From Paraburkholderia phenazinium (GTDB lineage Bacteria; Pseudomonadota; Gammaproteobacteria; Burkholderiales; Burkholderiaceae): 64,000 nt of DNA. The position numbers and the translations under genes are program-made. Position 1 is the stretch's first letter. Each line of letters opens with the position of its first letter. Shown piece by piece: positions 16,089 to 24,834 of this stretch. The stretch spans positions 1,550,001-1,614,000 of the forward strand of contig NZ_FSRU01000001.1 of NCBI RefSeq assembly GCF_900142845.1, in the 5' to 3' direction. The notes beneath the pieces were generated by a model. It saw nothing but the letters and a program-made list of their open reading frames with translations, searched no databases and was not told the DNA's origin.

Positions 16089-17393
16089 CTACAACAACTC
16101 CCGAATCCGGTGGTACAACATCCCGAGCTCGAGCGCAGGCCCACGCAACGCCGGCCCACCCGGAAAGCGCGCATGCCGCAGCTTCGCGAACAGATCGAAT
16201 GCCGCCGTCTCTCCCGCCATAGCCTGCGCCACGACGCGCCCCGCGATCCCGGTCAGCGCCACGCCGTGCCCCGAAAACCCCTGCACGTAGAAGTAGTTCG
16301 GATCGATGGAGCCAAAATCCGGCGCACGATTACGCGTGACGTCCACAAAACCGCCCCACGCGAATTCGACCCGCGCATCGGCGACTTGCGGAAACACGCC
16401 AACCATCCGCTTGCGAATCTGCTCCGACAACTGCGCGGGCGACGCACCCGTCGAACTGGCGCGTCCACCGAACAGCACCCGGTGATCGGCGGACACGCGG
16501 AAGTAGTCGAGAAAGAAATTGTTATCGCAGACAGCAGCGCGTCCCGGTATCAACGCAGAGGCACGCGCTTCGCCAAGCGGCTCGGTAGCGACGATATACG
16601 AAGCGATCGGCGCGATACGTGCAGCAACGCCGGAAGGCAGCACGTTGCCGATGGTCGCGTTACCGCAGGCAGCGACAAAGCGGCAGCGCACTTCACCCGT
16701 AGCAGTCCGCACGACCGGCTGCGCGCCGCGCACGACTTCAAGCACCGGAGAGTGCGCGAACAGCCGCGCGCCTTCCTGTCTCGCCGCCTCGGCCAGGCCG
16801 AGACAATATTTGAGCGGATGCAGATGCCCGGAAAACGGATCGTAGACGCCGGCCAGATAGCGTTCCGAGGCGACGCGCGCACGGACTTCATCCGTATCGA
16901 GCCACGCGAGTTTCGGATAGCCCCAGCGCGATGATGCATCCTCCATCCACGAACGCAGGTCGGGCACGCGTTTCGGTTTGGTGGCGACGGTCAGATAGCC
17001 CGACGTGAAATCGCACTGGATGCCATACCGTTCGATGCGCTCGCGTACCAGCCTGACGCCTTCCACCGACATCGCCCAGGCCGCGCGCGCACCCTCGAGT
17101 CCGAGTTGCTTTTCGATGACCTCGTCTTTCGCGAAACCCACCAGCGTCTGGCCGCCATTGCGACCCGATGCGCCCCAGCCGGGACGATGCGCGTCGAGCA
17201 CGATCACAGACAAACCACGCGCCCGGCATTCGAGCGCGACGGACAAGCCGGCGAAACCCGCGCCGATCACGCAGACGTCGGCCTCGAGCGTGCCCTCGAG
17301 CATCGGATCGTCGGCGAGCGGGCGCGTAACGCTGGCTTCGTAATAGGAGTTGCGGATCAACGCATCCGCGCGGCGGTCGAGACTGTCGGTCAT
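16089..17393 (-). CDS. puuB: FAD-dependent gamma-glutamylputrescine oxidase-type protein (copy 1)
   Basis: The 434-residue protein is a DAO-fold flavoenzyme: dinucleotide motif VCVIGAGFAGLSVALECRARG at about 37-57, PuuB signature GWGASGRNGGQ, the GHLHPLKYC block, and the C-terminal FAD loop YVQGFSGHGVALTGIAGR. PuuB oxidises gamma-glutamylputrescine to the aldehyde with release of ammonia and peroxide. The ATG at 17393 overlaps the stop of the upstream paralog by one base (TGATG), so the two are translationally coupled. It is the last gene of the polyamine run. It could instead act on another N-acylated amine. Confidence 0.85.
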   Translation of the reverse strand: MTDSLDRRADALIRNSYYEASVTRPLADDPMLEGTLEADVCVIGAGFAGLSVALECRARGLSVIVLDAHRPGWGASGRNGGQTLVGFAKDEVIEKQLGLEGARAAWAMSVEGVRLVRERIERYGIQCDFTSGYLTVATKPKRVPDLRSWMEDASSRWGYPKLAWLDTDEVRARVASERYLAGVYDPFSGHLHPLKYCLGLAEAARQEGARLFAHSPVLEVVRGAQPVVRTATGEVRCRFVAACGNATIGNVLPSGVAARIAPIASYIVATEPLGEARASALIPGRAAVCDNNFFLDYFRVSADHRVLFGGRASSTGASPAQLSEQIRKRMVGVFPQVADARVEFAWGGFVDVTRNRAPDFGSIDPNYFYVQGFSGHGVALTGIAGRVVAQAMAGETAAFDLFAKLRHARFPGGPALRGPALELGMLYHRIRELL

Positions 17394-18685
17394 CAAAGCA
17401 GGTCCTTCATTCGATACCAGGCCATCGCGAGCACGAGGGCAGGGGTGCGCAGTGTAGCGCCGCCCGGGAAATCGCGGTGGCGAATCTTGCCGAACAGGTC
17501 GAAACGCGCGGCCTGGCCGTGGATCGCTTCGGCAATCAGCTTGCCGGCGAGGCCCGTTGTGTTGACGCCATGGCCGGAGAAGCCTTGCGCGAAATACACG
17601 GTTGGCGAGAGACGGCCGAAATGCGGCGCGCGATTCATCGTGATATCCACAAAGCCGCCCCACGCATAATCCACCTTGACGTCGGCCAGTTGCGGGAACG
17701 TCTTCAGCATATCGCGGCGCATCGCTTCGCCCAGATTGCGCGGCGCAAACGTCGAGTAGCTGACCTTGCCGCCCCACAATACGCGATTGTCGGGGGCGGG
17801 CCGGAAATAGTCGAGCACGAAGCGGCTGTCACAGATCGCCGCCTGCGCGGGCATCAATGCCTGGGCACGGGCGGCGTCGAGCGGTTCGGTGGCGATCACA
17901 TAGGTGCCCACCGGCATGATCTTGCGCGCCACGTCCGGCGCGAGCGCGCCGAGCCAGGTATTGCATGCGAGCGCAACGAACTGCGCCTGAACCTGGCCGC
18001 GCGCGGTTTCGATCACATGCCCGCTGCCTTCGCTGCGCATGTGGGTCACGCAACTGTCTTCGAAAATCTGTACGCCGGCGGCACGCGCGGCGCGCGCGAG
18101 GCCCAGCGTGTAATTCAATGGATGCAGGTGGCCGCTGTCCGGATCGAACAGGCCGCCCAGGTAGCGGGTGGACTGCACATAGTGGTCGAGCGACTCGCGC
18201 TCGATATAACGGAAACGGTCGTAACCGAAGCGTTGTTGTGCCTCGTCACGCCACTCGCGCAATGCCGCGACATCACGCGGTTTATTTGCCGCATGCAGAT
18301 AGCCGAACTGGAGATCGCAGTCGATCTGGTGCTTCGCCACGCGCTCCCTGACGATATCCAGCGTCTCGAGTCCCATCGCCCACATGCGTTTGACGTCTTC
18401 TGCAGGCATGTGCTTCGCGAACGTATCCATATCGCACGCAAAGCCGCCGATCAACTGGCCGCCGTTGCGGCCGCTCGCCGCCCAGCCGACTTTGGACGCT
18501 TCCAGCACCGCGACCGAATAGCCGCGTTCAGCGAGGTTGAGCGCAGTCGAGATGCCGGTGAGGCCGGCGCCGATCACGCACACATCCACTTTCAAAGGGC
18601 CGTCGAGCGGAGCGTGACGGGTTGTATCGTTGAGCGTCGCGGCGTAGTACGACGCGGCGTGAGGCTGGTTCGCGAAACGGAGCAT
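17393..18685 (-). CDS. puuB: FAD-dependent gamma-glutamylputrescine oxidase (copy 2)
   Basis: The 430-residue paralog of the next gene has VCVIGAGLTGISTALNLAERG (about 33-53), GWAASGRNGGQLIGG and YFAQGFSGHGVNTTGLAGK. It opens with QPHAASYYAAT, like E. coli PuuB (SSYYAAS), and is the better candidate for the true PuuB. It carries out step two of the gamma-glutamylated putrescine route, after PuuA and before PuuC. Start at 18685 places the SYYAA block at its usual distance from the N-terminus. It lies 67 bases after the porin gene. Confidence 0.9.
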   Translation of the reverse strand: MLRFANQPHAASYYAATLNDTTRHAPLDGPLKVDVCVIGAGLTGISTALNLAERGYSVAVLEASKVGWAASGRNGGQLIGGFACDMDTFAKHMPAEDVKRMWAMGLETLDIVRERVAKHQIDCDLQFGYLHAANKPRDVAALREWRDEAQQRFGYDRFRYIERESLDHYVQSTRYLGGLFDPDSGHLHPLNYTLGLARAARAAGVQIFEDSCVTHMRSEGSGHVIETARGQVQAQFVALACNTWLGALAPDVARKIMPVGTYVIATEPLDAARAQALMPAQAAICDSRFVLDYFRPAPDNRVLWGGKVSYSTFAPRNLGEAMRRDMLKTFPQLADVKVDYAWGGFVDITMNRAPHFGRLSPTVYFAQGFSGHGVNTTGLAGKLIAEAIHGQAARFDLFGKIRHRDFPGGATLRTPALVLAMAWYRMKDLL

Positions 18686-18752
18686 AGGCAGAACACATGA
18701 AAAGCCGAAACGCGTTGCCGCACAGCGAGGCGCCGCGCTTCGGCTGGACTGA

Positions 18753-20339
18753 TTAGAACGAGTAGATGAACTGCGTCGCAAGGATGTCGTTGGACTTGCT
18801 GTACGAGCCGTCGTTGCGCAGGAACACATTCTGGCTGGCCCAGTCGTGCCGGTATTCCACCTTCACAGTAATCTGCTGGGTTGCGTAGAACAGCACGTCG
18901 AGCGCGACGTCCTGGTGGGTGGCGCCCTTGCACTCGAAGCCGTGGTTCGACGAGTTGGCGAGACAGTTCGCGCCAATGCCGAAGCCGTCGGCCGTATCCA
19001 TGCCGTTCGAGTTCAGCGCAATGCCACCGCCGCCGCCGCCGTTCTTCTGGTCGACCAGCAGGTCGTAGCGCAGGGTCGCGCCCATGCGGCCCACCGTCGG
19101 CAAGGTGAACTTGCGGTGCGCGAGCAGCGACAGACCGTACCACTGTGCCTGGCCGCCGTTGTACGCGGCGTTCTGCTGCTGGCCATAGTCGAGCTCGGCG
19201 TTGTACTGCACGTCGGCGAGCGTGTAAGCCGCATCCGCTTCGGTGAAGAAGAACGTCCCGAAGGCGCTCGGCGCTGCACCGCCTACGCCATACACCGGCG
19301 TGCCATCGGAATTGATTCCGGAGGCGAGCGTCTGGCGGCCAATATTGAACGAACCGCCGATATCCAGCGCGCTAGACCACGTATAGTCGACGCGACCCGT
19401 GAACGTTGGGATCTTGTTGCTGCTGGTGATCGGATCGCCCAACGCGTTGGTGCCCGTCTGCACCACCGAGCCATAGGTGCGGTATTGTTCGTTGCCCAGC
19501 ATGAACTTCCACGCCCAGTTGCTGCCGTCGCCCGTGTAGTTCACGCCGACACCCACGTAGCTGCCCGGATCCGAGAAGTCGTACAGCAGGTTGTGCGTGA
19601 GCGTCACCATCTGGTTCGACTGCTGCACCTCGTAGCCGCCGAAGCTGGGCATCAAGCCCGCCACGAAGGTGGTCGTCGCCGTCACCGGCACGGTCACCAC
19701 CGCGGTGTTCAGGATGTTGTCGCTGATCGTGCCATGTTCGTTCTGCAGCAGCGTGATGCCGTTGCCGCGGTTCGGCATCAAGGTGATTTCAGCCGACGGC
19801 GCCATCGGGCCGACACCGAAGGTCTTCTTGATGTCGAGGTAGAGATCGCCGAAGGTGCTGTTGAAGTAGTTGTAGCTGCTTTCGTGGTTCGCGAACAGGA
19901 ACGATGAGCTGCTCAGATCGCGGTTATACATGTAGGTGGGGTCGATATAACCCGTCACCGACAGACCCGCGATCGGCCCGGTGTTTTGCGCATCCACCAG
20001 CGAATCGACCTTCAGTTGCTGATTGGCGATCTGCTGCTTCATCGAGTCGACCTGGTCGTTGGTCAGCGTGGCCTGTGCCTTGCCGTAGTCCGGCGACGAG
20101 ATATCCACCGGCGCCGCGGCCACGGCAGGAGCCGCAGCCGGTGCTGCCGCCGGTGCTGCCGCCGGTGCCGCCGCGACCGCTTTGGGCTTGGCCGCCACTT
20201 CCGCCCGCAACTGCTTCACTTCTTTTTGCAACGAGTTCAGTTGCGCCTGCAACGCCTTGATCTCATCGCTGGTGGCGTCTGCCATGGCCACACCAGGCAG
20301 ACTCCCCGCCACTAGCAGGCAGATGAGTTTCTTTCTCAT
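18753..20339 (-). CDS. DUF3138 outer-membrane porin-like protein
   Basis: The 528-residue protein has a signal peptide (MRKKLICLLVAGSLPGVAMA), then a coiled-coil (DEIKALQAQLNSLQKEVKQL, about 25-50), an Ala/Pro linker, and a long beta-strand-rich region with alternating aromatic residues ending in Phe (LATQFIYSF), the classic outer-membrane C-terminus. The coiled coil before a barrel recalls trimeric porins that reach to peptidoglycan. It stands inside the polyamine run between potI and puuB, so I infer that it lets polyamines or their precursors through the outer membrane. The ATG at 20339 has GGAG at seven bases; the ATG at 20345 is too close. Confidence 0.85.
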   Translation of the reverse strand: MRKKLICLLVAGSLPGVAMADATSDEIKALQAQLNSLQKEVKQLRAEVAAKPKAVAAAPAAAPAAAPAAAPAVAAAPVDISSPDYGKAQATLTNDQVDSMKQQIANQQLKVDSLVDAQNTGPIAGLSVTGYIDPTYMYNRDLSSSSFLFANHESSYNYFNSTFGDLYLDIKKTFGVGPMAPSAEITLMPNRGNGITLLQNEHGTISDNILNTAVVTVPVTATTTFVAGLMPSFGGYEVQQSNQMVTLTHNLLYDFSDPGSYVGVGVNYTGDGSNWAWKFMLGNEQYRTYGSVVQTGTNALGDPITSSNKIPTFTGRVDYTWSSALDIGGSFNIGRQTLASGINSDGTPVYGVGGAAPSAFGTFFFTEADAAYTLADVQYNAELDYGQQQNAAYNGGQAQWYGLSLLAHRKFTLPTVGRMGATLRYDLLVDQKNGGGGGGIALNSNGMDTADGFGIGANCLANSSNHGFECKGATHQDVALDVLFYATQQITVKVEYRHDWASQNVFLRNDGSYSKSNDILATQFIYSF

Positions 20340-20382
20340 GCACATTCTCCTTGTTGGTCGTATTGCTAGAAACTGCTTGGGC

Positions 20383-21288
20383 TCAGGCGGTACCGAGCGA
20401 TTTGCGCACGGTAGCGGGTTGCGGGGTAACGGGTGCGGCGTCGGCGGCCTCCGCCACGGCGAAGGCCATCTGCATGTCGCGGGTACGCTTGCGTTCGCGG
20501 ACCTGCATCCAGCGGTTGACGGCAATCACCCCGACCGTCACCACGCTGATAAAGATCGTTGCGAGCGCATTCATTTCCGGATTCAGTCCGAGACGCACGC
20601 GCGAAAACACGACGAGCGGCAGCGTGGTGGAGCCGGGGCCCGAGAGGAACGCGGACAGCACGAGGTCGTCGAACGAAAGCGTGAACGACAGCAGCCAGCC
20701 GGACATCAACGCCTGCGAGATCAGCGGCAGGGTGATCAGGAAGAACACCTTGAACGGCGTTGCACCGAGATCGAGTGCGGCTTCTTCAAGCGACTTGTTC
20801 AGCTCCTTGACGCGCGACTGCACGATGATCGCCACATAGGACACGCACAGCATCACGTGACCGATCCAGATCGTCAGCAGGCCGCGGCCCTTCGGCCAGC
20901 CGAGCATCTGTTCGAGCGCCACGAACAGGAGCAGCAGCGAGATGCCCTGAATCACTTCAGGAATCACCAGCGGCGCGTTGATCATGCCGGCGAACAGCGT
21001 GAAACCGCGAAAGCGGCCGAAGCGCGCGAGCACGAAACCGGCCCACGTGCCGATCACGACGGACGCACAGGCGGTCAGCAGACCGATCTTGAGCGAGAGC
21101 CAGGCGGCGCTCAGCAATTCGTCGTCCTGCAGCAGCGCGCCATACCATTTCAGCGAGAAGCCGGACCATACGGTGACGAGCTTCGATTCGTTGAACGAAT
21201 ACACCACGAGGCTGATGATCGGGATATAGAGGAACAGAAACCCGAGCGTCAGGACGGTGTTGGACAGCTTCCTGTTTGGCTTGATCAT
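20383..21288 (-). CDS. potI: Putrescine ABC transporter permease PotI
   Basis: The 301-residue inner-membrane permease has six predicted segments and the ABC EAA loop (LEEAALDLGATPFKVFFLITLP, cut here for length as EEAALDLGATPFKVF) that docks on PotG. It starts MIKPNRKLSNTVLTLGFLFLY at 21288, overlapping the potH stop by four bases. The C-terminal 35 residues are Ala/Pro-rich and cytosolic. With PotH it forms the membrane channel of the importer. Confidence 0.93.
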   Translation of the reverse strand: MIKPNRKLSNTVLTLGFLFLYIPIISLVVYSFNESKLVTVWSGFSLKWYGALLQDDELLSAAWLSLKIGLLTACASVVIGTWAGFVLARFGRFRGFTLFAGMINAPLVIPEVIQGISLLLLFVALEQMLGWPKGRGLLTIWIGHVMLCVSYVAIIVQSRVKELNKSLEEAALDLGATPFKVFFLITLPLISQALMSGWLLSFTLSFDDLVLSAFLSGPGSTTLPLVVFSRVRLGLNPEMNALATIFISVVTVGVIAVNRWMQVRERKRTRDMQMAFAVAEAADAAPVTPQPATVRKSLGTA

Positions 21289-22256
21289 TTCGCGCCCTCC
21301 AGTTCCTTGACCTGGTAGTACTGAAACACGGCCATCGGCACGAGCAGCAGCAGAACCATCGCGACCGTCACGGCGGATGCCATCGGCCAGTCCATATCGT
21401 TGAAGAACTCGTCCCACATGACGCGGCCGATCATCAGCGTGTCGGCGCCGCCGAGCAGTTCGGGAATCACGTACTCGCCCACCGCCGGGATGAACACCAG
21501 CAGGCTGCCGGCGATGATGCCGTTCTTCGACAACGGCAAGGTGATGCGGGTGAAGGCGGTCCACGGTTTGGCGCCGAGGTCGTAGGCGGCTTCGAGCAGC
21601 GTCAGGTCCATCTTCACCAGGTGGGCGTACAGCGGCATCACCATGAACGGCAGGTACGAATAAACCATGCCGATATAGACGCCGATATCGGTGTGGTATA
21701 GCCGCAACGGCGAATGGATCATGCCGATCGCCATCAGCGTGTGATTGAGCAGGCCGTCGTCCTTCAGGATGCCGATCCATGCGTACACGCGGATCAGGAA
21801 CGACGTCCAGAACGGCAGCATCACGCCCATCATCAGCAGGTTGCGCTTGGCCGGTTCCGAGCGGGCGATGTAGTACGCCACCGGATAGCCGATCAACAGG
21901 CAGAAGAAGGTCGAAATGGCCGCCATCTTCAGCGAGCTGATGTAGGTCGCGATATACAGGTCGTCCTGCAGCAGAAACGCGTAGTGACCGAGCTGGATCG
22001 CGAAGTGCACGACCCCGTCCTTCATGCTGAGGAGGTCCGTGTACGGCGGAATGCCGAGCCGCAGATCGGCGAAGCTGATCTTCAGCACCAGCACGAATGG
22101 CAACGCGAAGAACAGCGTGAGCCACAGGAACGGCACGCCGATCACCGTCGTGCGGCCCGACGGCAGCAGGGCGCCGAGCCGTTTTTTCAGCGCGGCGAGC
22201 GCACCGCTCGCGTGCGGCGCATTCAGCGCCGGGGAGGTGGGGGCGGGCGTTCTCAT
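21285..22256 (-). CDS. potH: Putrescine ABC transporter permease PotH
   Basis: The 323-residue permease has six membrane segments (first FLWLTLFFALPFVLVLKISF after about 40 residues) and the EAA loop LLEAAYDLGAKPWTAFTRIT. Its start at 22256 overlaps the potG stop by four bases and its own stop overlaps potI, so potG-potH-potI are tightly coupled. Confidence 0.93.
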   Translation of the reverse strand: MRTPAPTSPALNAPHASGALAALKKRLGALLPSGRTTVIGVPFLWLTLFFALPFVLVLKISFADLRLGIPPYTDLLSMKDGVVHFAIQLGHYAFLLQDDLYIATYISSLKMAAISTFFCLLIGYPVAYYIARSEPAKRNLLMMGVMLPFWTSFLIRVYAWIGILKDDGLLNHTLMAIGMIHSPLRLYHTDIGVYIGMVYSYLPFMVMPLYAHLVKMDLTLLEAAYDLGAKPWTAFTRITLPLSKNGIIAGSLLVFIPAVGEYVIPELLGGADTLMIGRVMWDEFFNDMDWPMASAVTVAMVLLLLVPMAVFQYYQVKELEGAK

Positions 22257-23419
22257 TGCGTCACCACTACGCCGCTAGCGGGCGACCAGTAGACGAACAC
22301 GTCGTCGTTATAGGCGGGCGCGCCTTCGCTCATCAGATGCGAGCTGGACAGGTTCGAAACGACCGTCTTGCCGCTCGGCAGGCGCACGTGATACAGCGAA
22401 TAGCTGCCCATGTATGCGACGTCCGAGACCACGCCACGGGCCCAGTTATGCGGCGTGCCCGGCTTGTCGCGCGAGACCTTCACGCGTTCCGGACGCACCG
22501 AGATGCCCACCGGCATGCCGAGCGGCCCGGTAATGCCGTGGCTCACATACATGCGTGCTTCAAGGTCTTCGCTTTCGACGAAGATGTGGTCCGGTTCGTC
22601 CTCCACCACCACGCCTTCGAACATGTTGGTCGAGCCGATGAATTCGGCCGAGAAGCGGCTGTTCGGAAACTCGTAGACCTGCGAGGGCGTACCGATCTGC
22701 ACGATGCGGCCTTCGCTCATCACGGCGAGCCGTCCGGCCATGGTCATGGCCTCTTCCTGATCGTGCGTCACCATCACGCAGGTCACGTCGACCTTCTCGA
22801 TGATGTTGACCAGTTCGAGCTGCGTCTTCTGGCGAATCTTCTTGTCGAGCGCGGACATCGGCTCGTCGAGCAGCAGCAGCTTGGGGCGCTTGACGAGCGA
22901 GCGGGCGAGCGCCACGCGCTGCTGCTGGCCGCCGGAGAGCTGATGTGGCTTGCGGCCCGCGAACTTGCTCATCTGCACGAGGTGGAGCGCATCCGCGACG
23001 CGTTCCTTGATTTCGTTCTTCGGCGTGCCTTCCTGCTTGAGACCGAAGGCGATGTTCCCCTCGACGCTCATGTGCGGAAACAGCGCGTACGACTGGAACA
23101 TCATGTTGACCGGGCGCTTGTACGGCGGCATGGCGGCGAGGTCCTCGCCGTCGACGAAGATGCGGCCCGAGGTGGCCGTCTCCAGGCCGGCGAGCATGCG
23201 CAGAAGCGTGGACTTGCCGCAGCCCGAACTGCCGAGCAGTGCGAACAGTTCGTTCTTCGCTATGGTCAGGTTGACATTGTCGACAGCGACGCTGTCGCCG
23301 AATTTCTTCACGACGTTTTCAATCCGGACGAATTCATCCGGTTTGCTTTTGGTCGTCACCGCGAGTTTGGCCGCTTGAGGTGTTGCCTGGGCGGCGTTAT
23401 TTGAGGTCGTCGAGTTCAT
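22253..23419 (-). CDS. potG: Putrescine ABC transporter ATP-binding protein PotG
   Basis: The 388-residue ATPase has Walker A GSSGCGKST (about 68-76), Q-loop FQSYALFPHM, signature LSGGQQQR, Walker B LLLLDEP and switch MVTHDQEEAMT. A C-terminal TOBE-type regulatory domain follows (about 300-388, SVRPERVKVS). The start at 23419 gives a short Ala/Thr-rich N-terminus; the open frame to 23527 has no ribosome site. It drives the PotFGHI putrescine importer. Confidence 0.95.
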   Translation of the reverse strand: MNSTTSNNAAQATPQAAKLAVTTKSKPDEFVRIENVVKKFGDSVAVDNVNLTIAKNELFALLGSSGCGKSTLLRMLAGLETATSGRIFVDGEDLAAMPPYKRPVNMMFQSYALFPHMSVEGNIAFGLKQEGTPKNEIKERVADALHLVQMSKFAGRKPHQLSGGQQQRVALARSLVKRPKLLLLDEPMSALDKKIRQKTQLELVNIIEKVDVTCVMVTHDQEEAMTMAGRLAVMSEGRIVQIGTPSQVYEFPNSRFSAEFIGSTNMFEGVVVEDEPDHIFVESEDLEARMYVSHGITGPLGMPVGISVRPERVKVSRDKPGTPHNWARGVVSDVAYMGSYSLYHVRLPSGKTVVSNLSSSHLMSEGAPAYNDDVFVYWSPASGVVVTQ

Positions 23420-23549
23420 GGTGTAACCATTCCTTGCGGATCGCGGGCGTAAGCATCCCCGTGTGGGGCGCGCGAGGCGGCTCACAAAGGTCTGCTGCGA
23501 TCGGGAAACATGGGACTGCGCTTGCAAGGCGCAGGCTGACTGCCTTATT

Positions 23550-23591
23550 GCCTGATTCAGGCGGAGAGGGATCGAGCGATCCCTGCTCCGC
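23550..23591. promoter_or_regulatory. Intercistronic hairpins between potF and potG
   Basis: A long stem, gcggag-agggatcg (23561-23574) against cgatccct-g-ctccgc (23577-23591), pairs over 14 bases with one bulge. It directly abuts a 13-base palindrome gcctgattcaggc (23550-23562). Such hairpins after a binding-protein gene usually stabilise its mRNA or attenuate read-through, giving more PotF than PotGHI. No strong T run follows, so it is not a full terminator. Confidence 0.6.
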
Positions 23592-23624
23592 GATTAAATA
23601 TGCTTATCGGCTATGAGTAAAAAA

Positions 23625-24758
23625 TCAGTGGCCGGTTTTGAGCTGAGCCCAAAGACGGTTTTCAAGGCGCAGGATGTCGCTCGGCATCGGCTTCATCAGC
23701 GTCATCTTGCTCAGCACTTCGTCACCCGGATAGACGGTGGTGTCCTGAGCGACACCCGGCGTCACGAACTGACGGGCTGCCTTGTTGGCGGTCGGGTAGA
23801 ACACTTCGTTGGTGATGGCGGCGTTGACCTTCGGATCTTCGATGTAGTTGATCCACTTGAGCGCGGCTTCAGGGTGCGGTGCATCCTTCGGGATCACCAT
23901 CACGTCGAACCACAGCAGGCCGCCTTCCTTGACGTTGGAGAACTTGACCGTGTACGAGCGCTTCGCTTCAGCGGCGCGGCGGCTGGCGATGCCGACGTCG
24001 CCCGACCATGCCACGGCGACGCACACGTCGTTGTTGGCGAGGTCGTTGATGTAACCGGACGAGTTGAACTGGGTGATATACGGACGGACTTTCTTCAGCA
24101 CTTCGAAGGCGGCCTGGTAGTCGGCCGGGTTCGTGCTGTTCGGGTCCTTGTGCATGTATTGCAGCACGGAGGCGAATACGTCGACGGCCTGGTCGAGGAA
24201 CGACACGCCGCAACCCTTCAGCTTGGAGAGGTTGGCCGGATCGAACACGAGGGCCCAGCTATCCACCGGTGCATTGGCGCCGAGCGCTTTCTGCACCGCT
24301 TCCACGTTATAGCCGATACCGTCCGTCCCGTAGGCCCAGGGTACGCCGTACTGGTTACCCGGATCGGCGTCGGTGATCATCTTCATCAGAACCGGGTCGA
24401 GATTCGCCAGGTTCGGCAGCTTCGACTTGTCGAGCTTCTGGTACACGCCGGCCTGAATCTGCTTGGCCATGTAGTTCGAGGTCGGCACCACAATGTCGTA
24501 GCCCGAACTGCCGGCGAGCAGCTTGGCCTGCAGCGTGTCGTCGCTATCGTAGTTGTCGTACTTGACGTGGATGCCATCCTGCTTCTCGAAGTTCGGAATC
24601 GTGTCCTTGGCGATGTAATCCGACCAGTTGTACACGTTCAGATCGGTGTCGGCCGCAAGCGCCGGTGTGACCGACAGCGCCGCAAAGCTCGTGACGGCGA
24701 GAAGCGCGGCCCCCGCGACCGCATGACGAAGATGACGTCCAGTATGACTAGCGCTCAT
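23625..24758 (-). CDS. potF: Periplasmic putrescine-binding protein PotF
   Basis: The 377-residue protein has a signal peptide (cleavage after ALA, about residue 35) and the mature start ADTDLNVYNWSDYIAKDT, close to PotF/SpuD. The WSDY aromatic block and YGTDGIGYN stretch are part of the polyamine pocket in the family. It delivers putrescine to PotHI. It could prefer spermidine, as SpuE does, but the operon points to putrescine. Confidence 0.95.
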   Translation of the reverse strand: MSASHTGRHLRHAVAGAALLAVTSFAALSVTPALAADTDLNVYNWSDYIAKDTIPNFEKQDGIHVKYDNYDSDDTLQAKLLAGSSGYDIVVPTSNYMAKQIQAGVYQKLDKSKLPNLANLDPVLMKMITDADPGNQYGVPWAYGTDGIGYNVEAVQKALGANAPVDSWALVFDPANLSKLKGCGVSFLDQAVDVFASVLQYMHKDPNSTNPADYQAAFEVLKKVRPYITQFNSSGYINDLANNDVCVAVAWSGDVGIASRRAAEAKRSYTVKFSNVKEGGLLWFDVMVIPKDAPHPEAALKWINYIEDPKVNAAITNEVFYPTANKAARQFVTPGVAQDTTVYPGDEVLSKMTLMKPMPSDILRLENRLWAQLKTGH

Positions 24759-24834
24759 GACTTTTTTTCCCTTGAAGTTGAAGTCCCGGCATGAGCGCGT
24801 GTCGTGATGCGCCCACGCCGGAAAAGAACTGCCG

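Noticed and set aside
23613..24794. 393-codon plus-strand frame over potF
   Set aside because: It is a shadow of the PotF gene, which has signal peptide and family motifs; the plus-strand product has His/Arg-rich composition and no motif.
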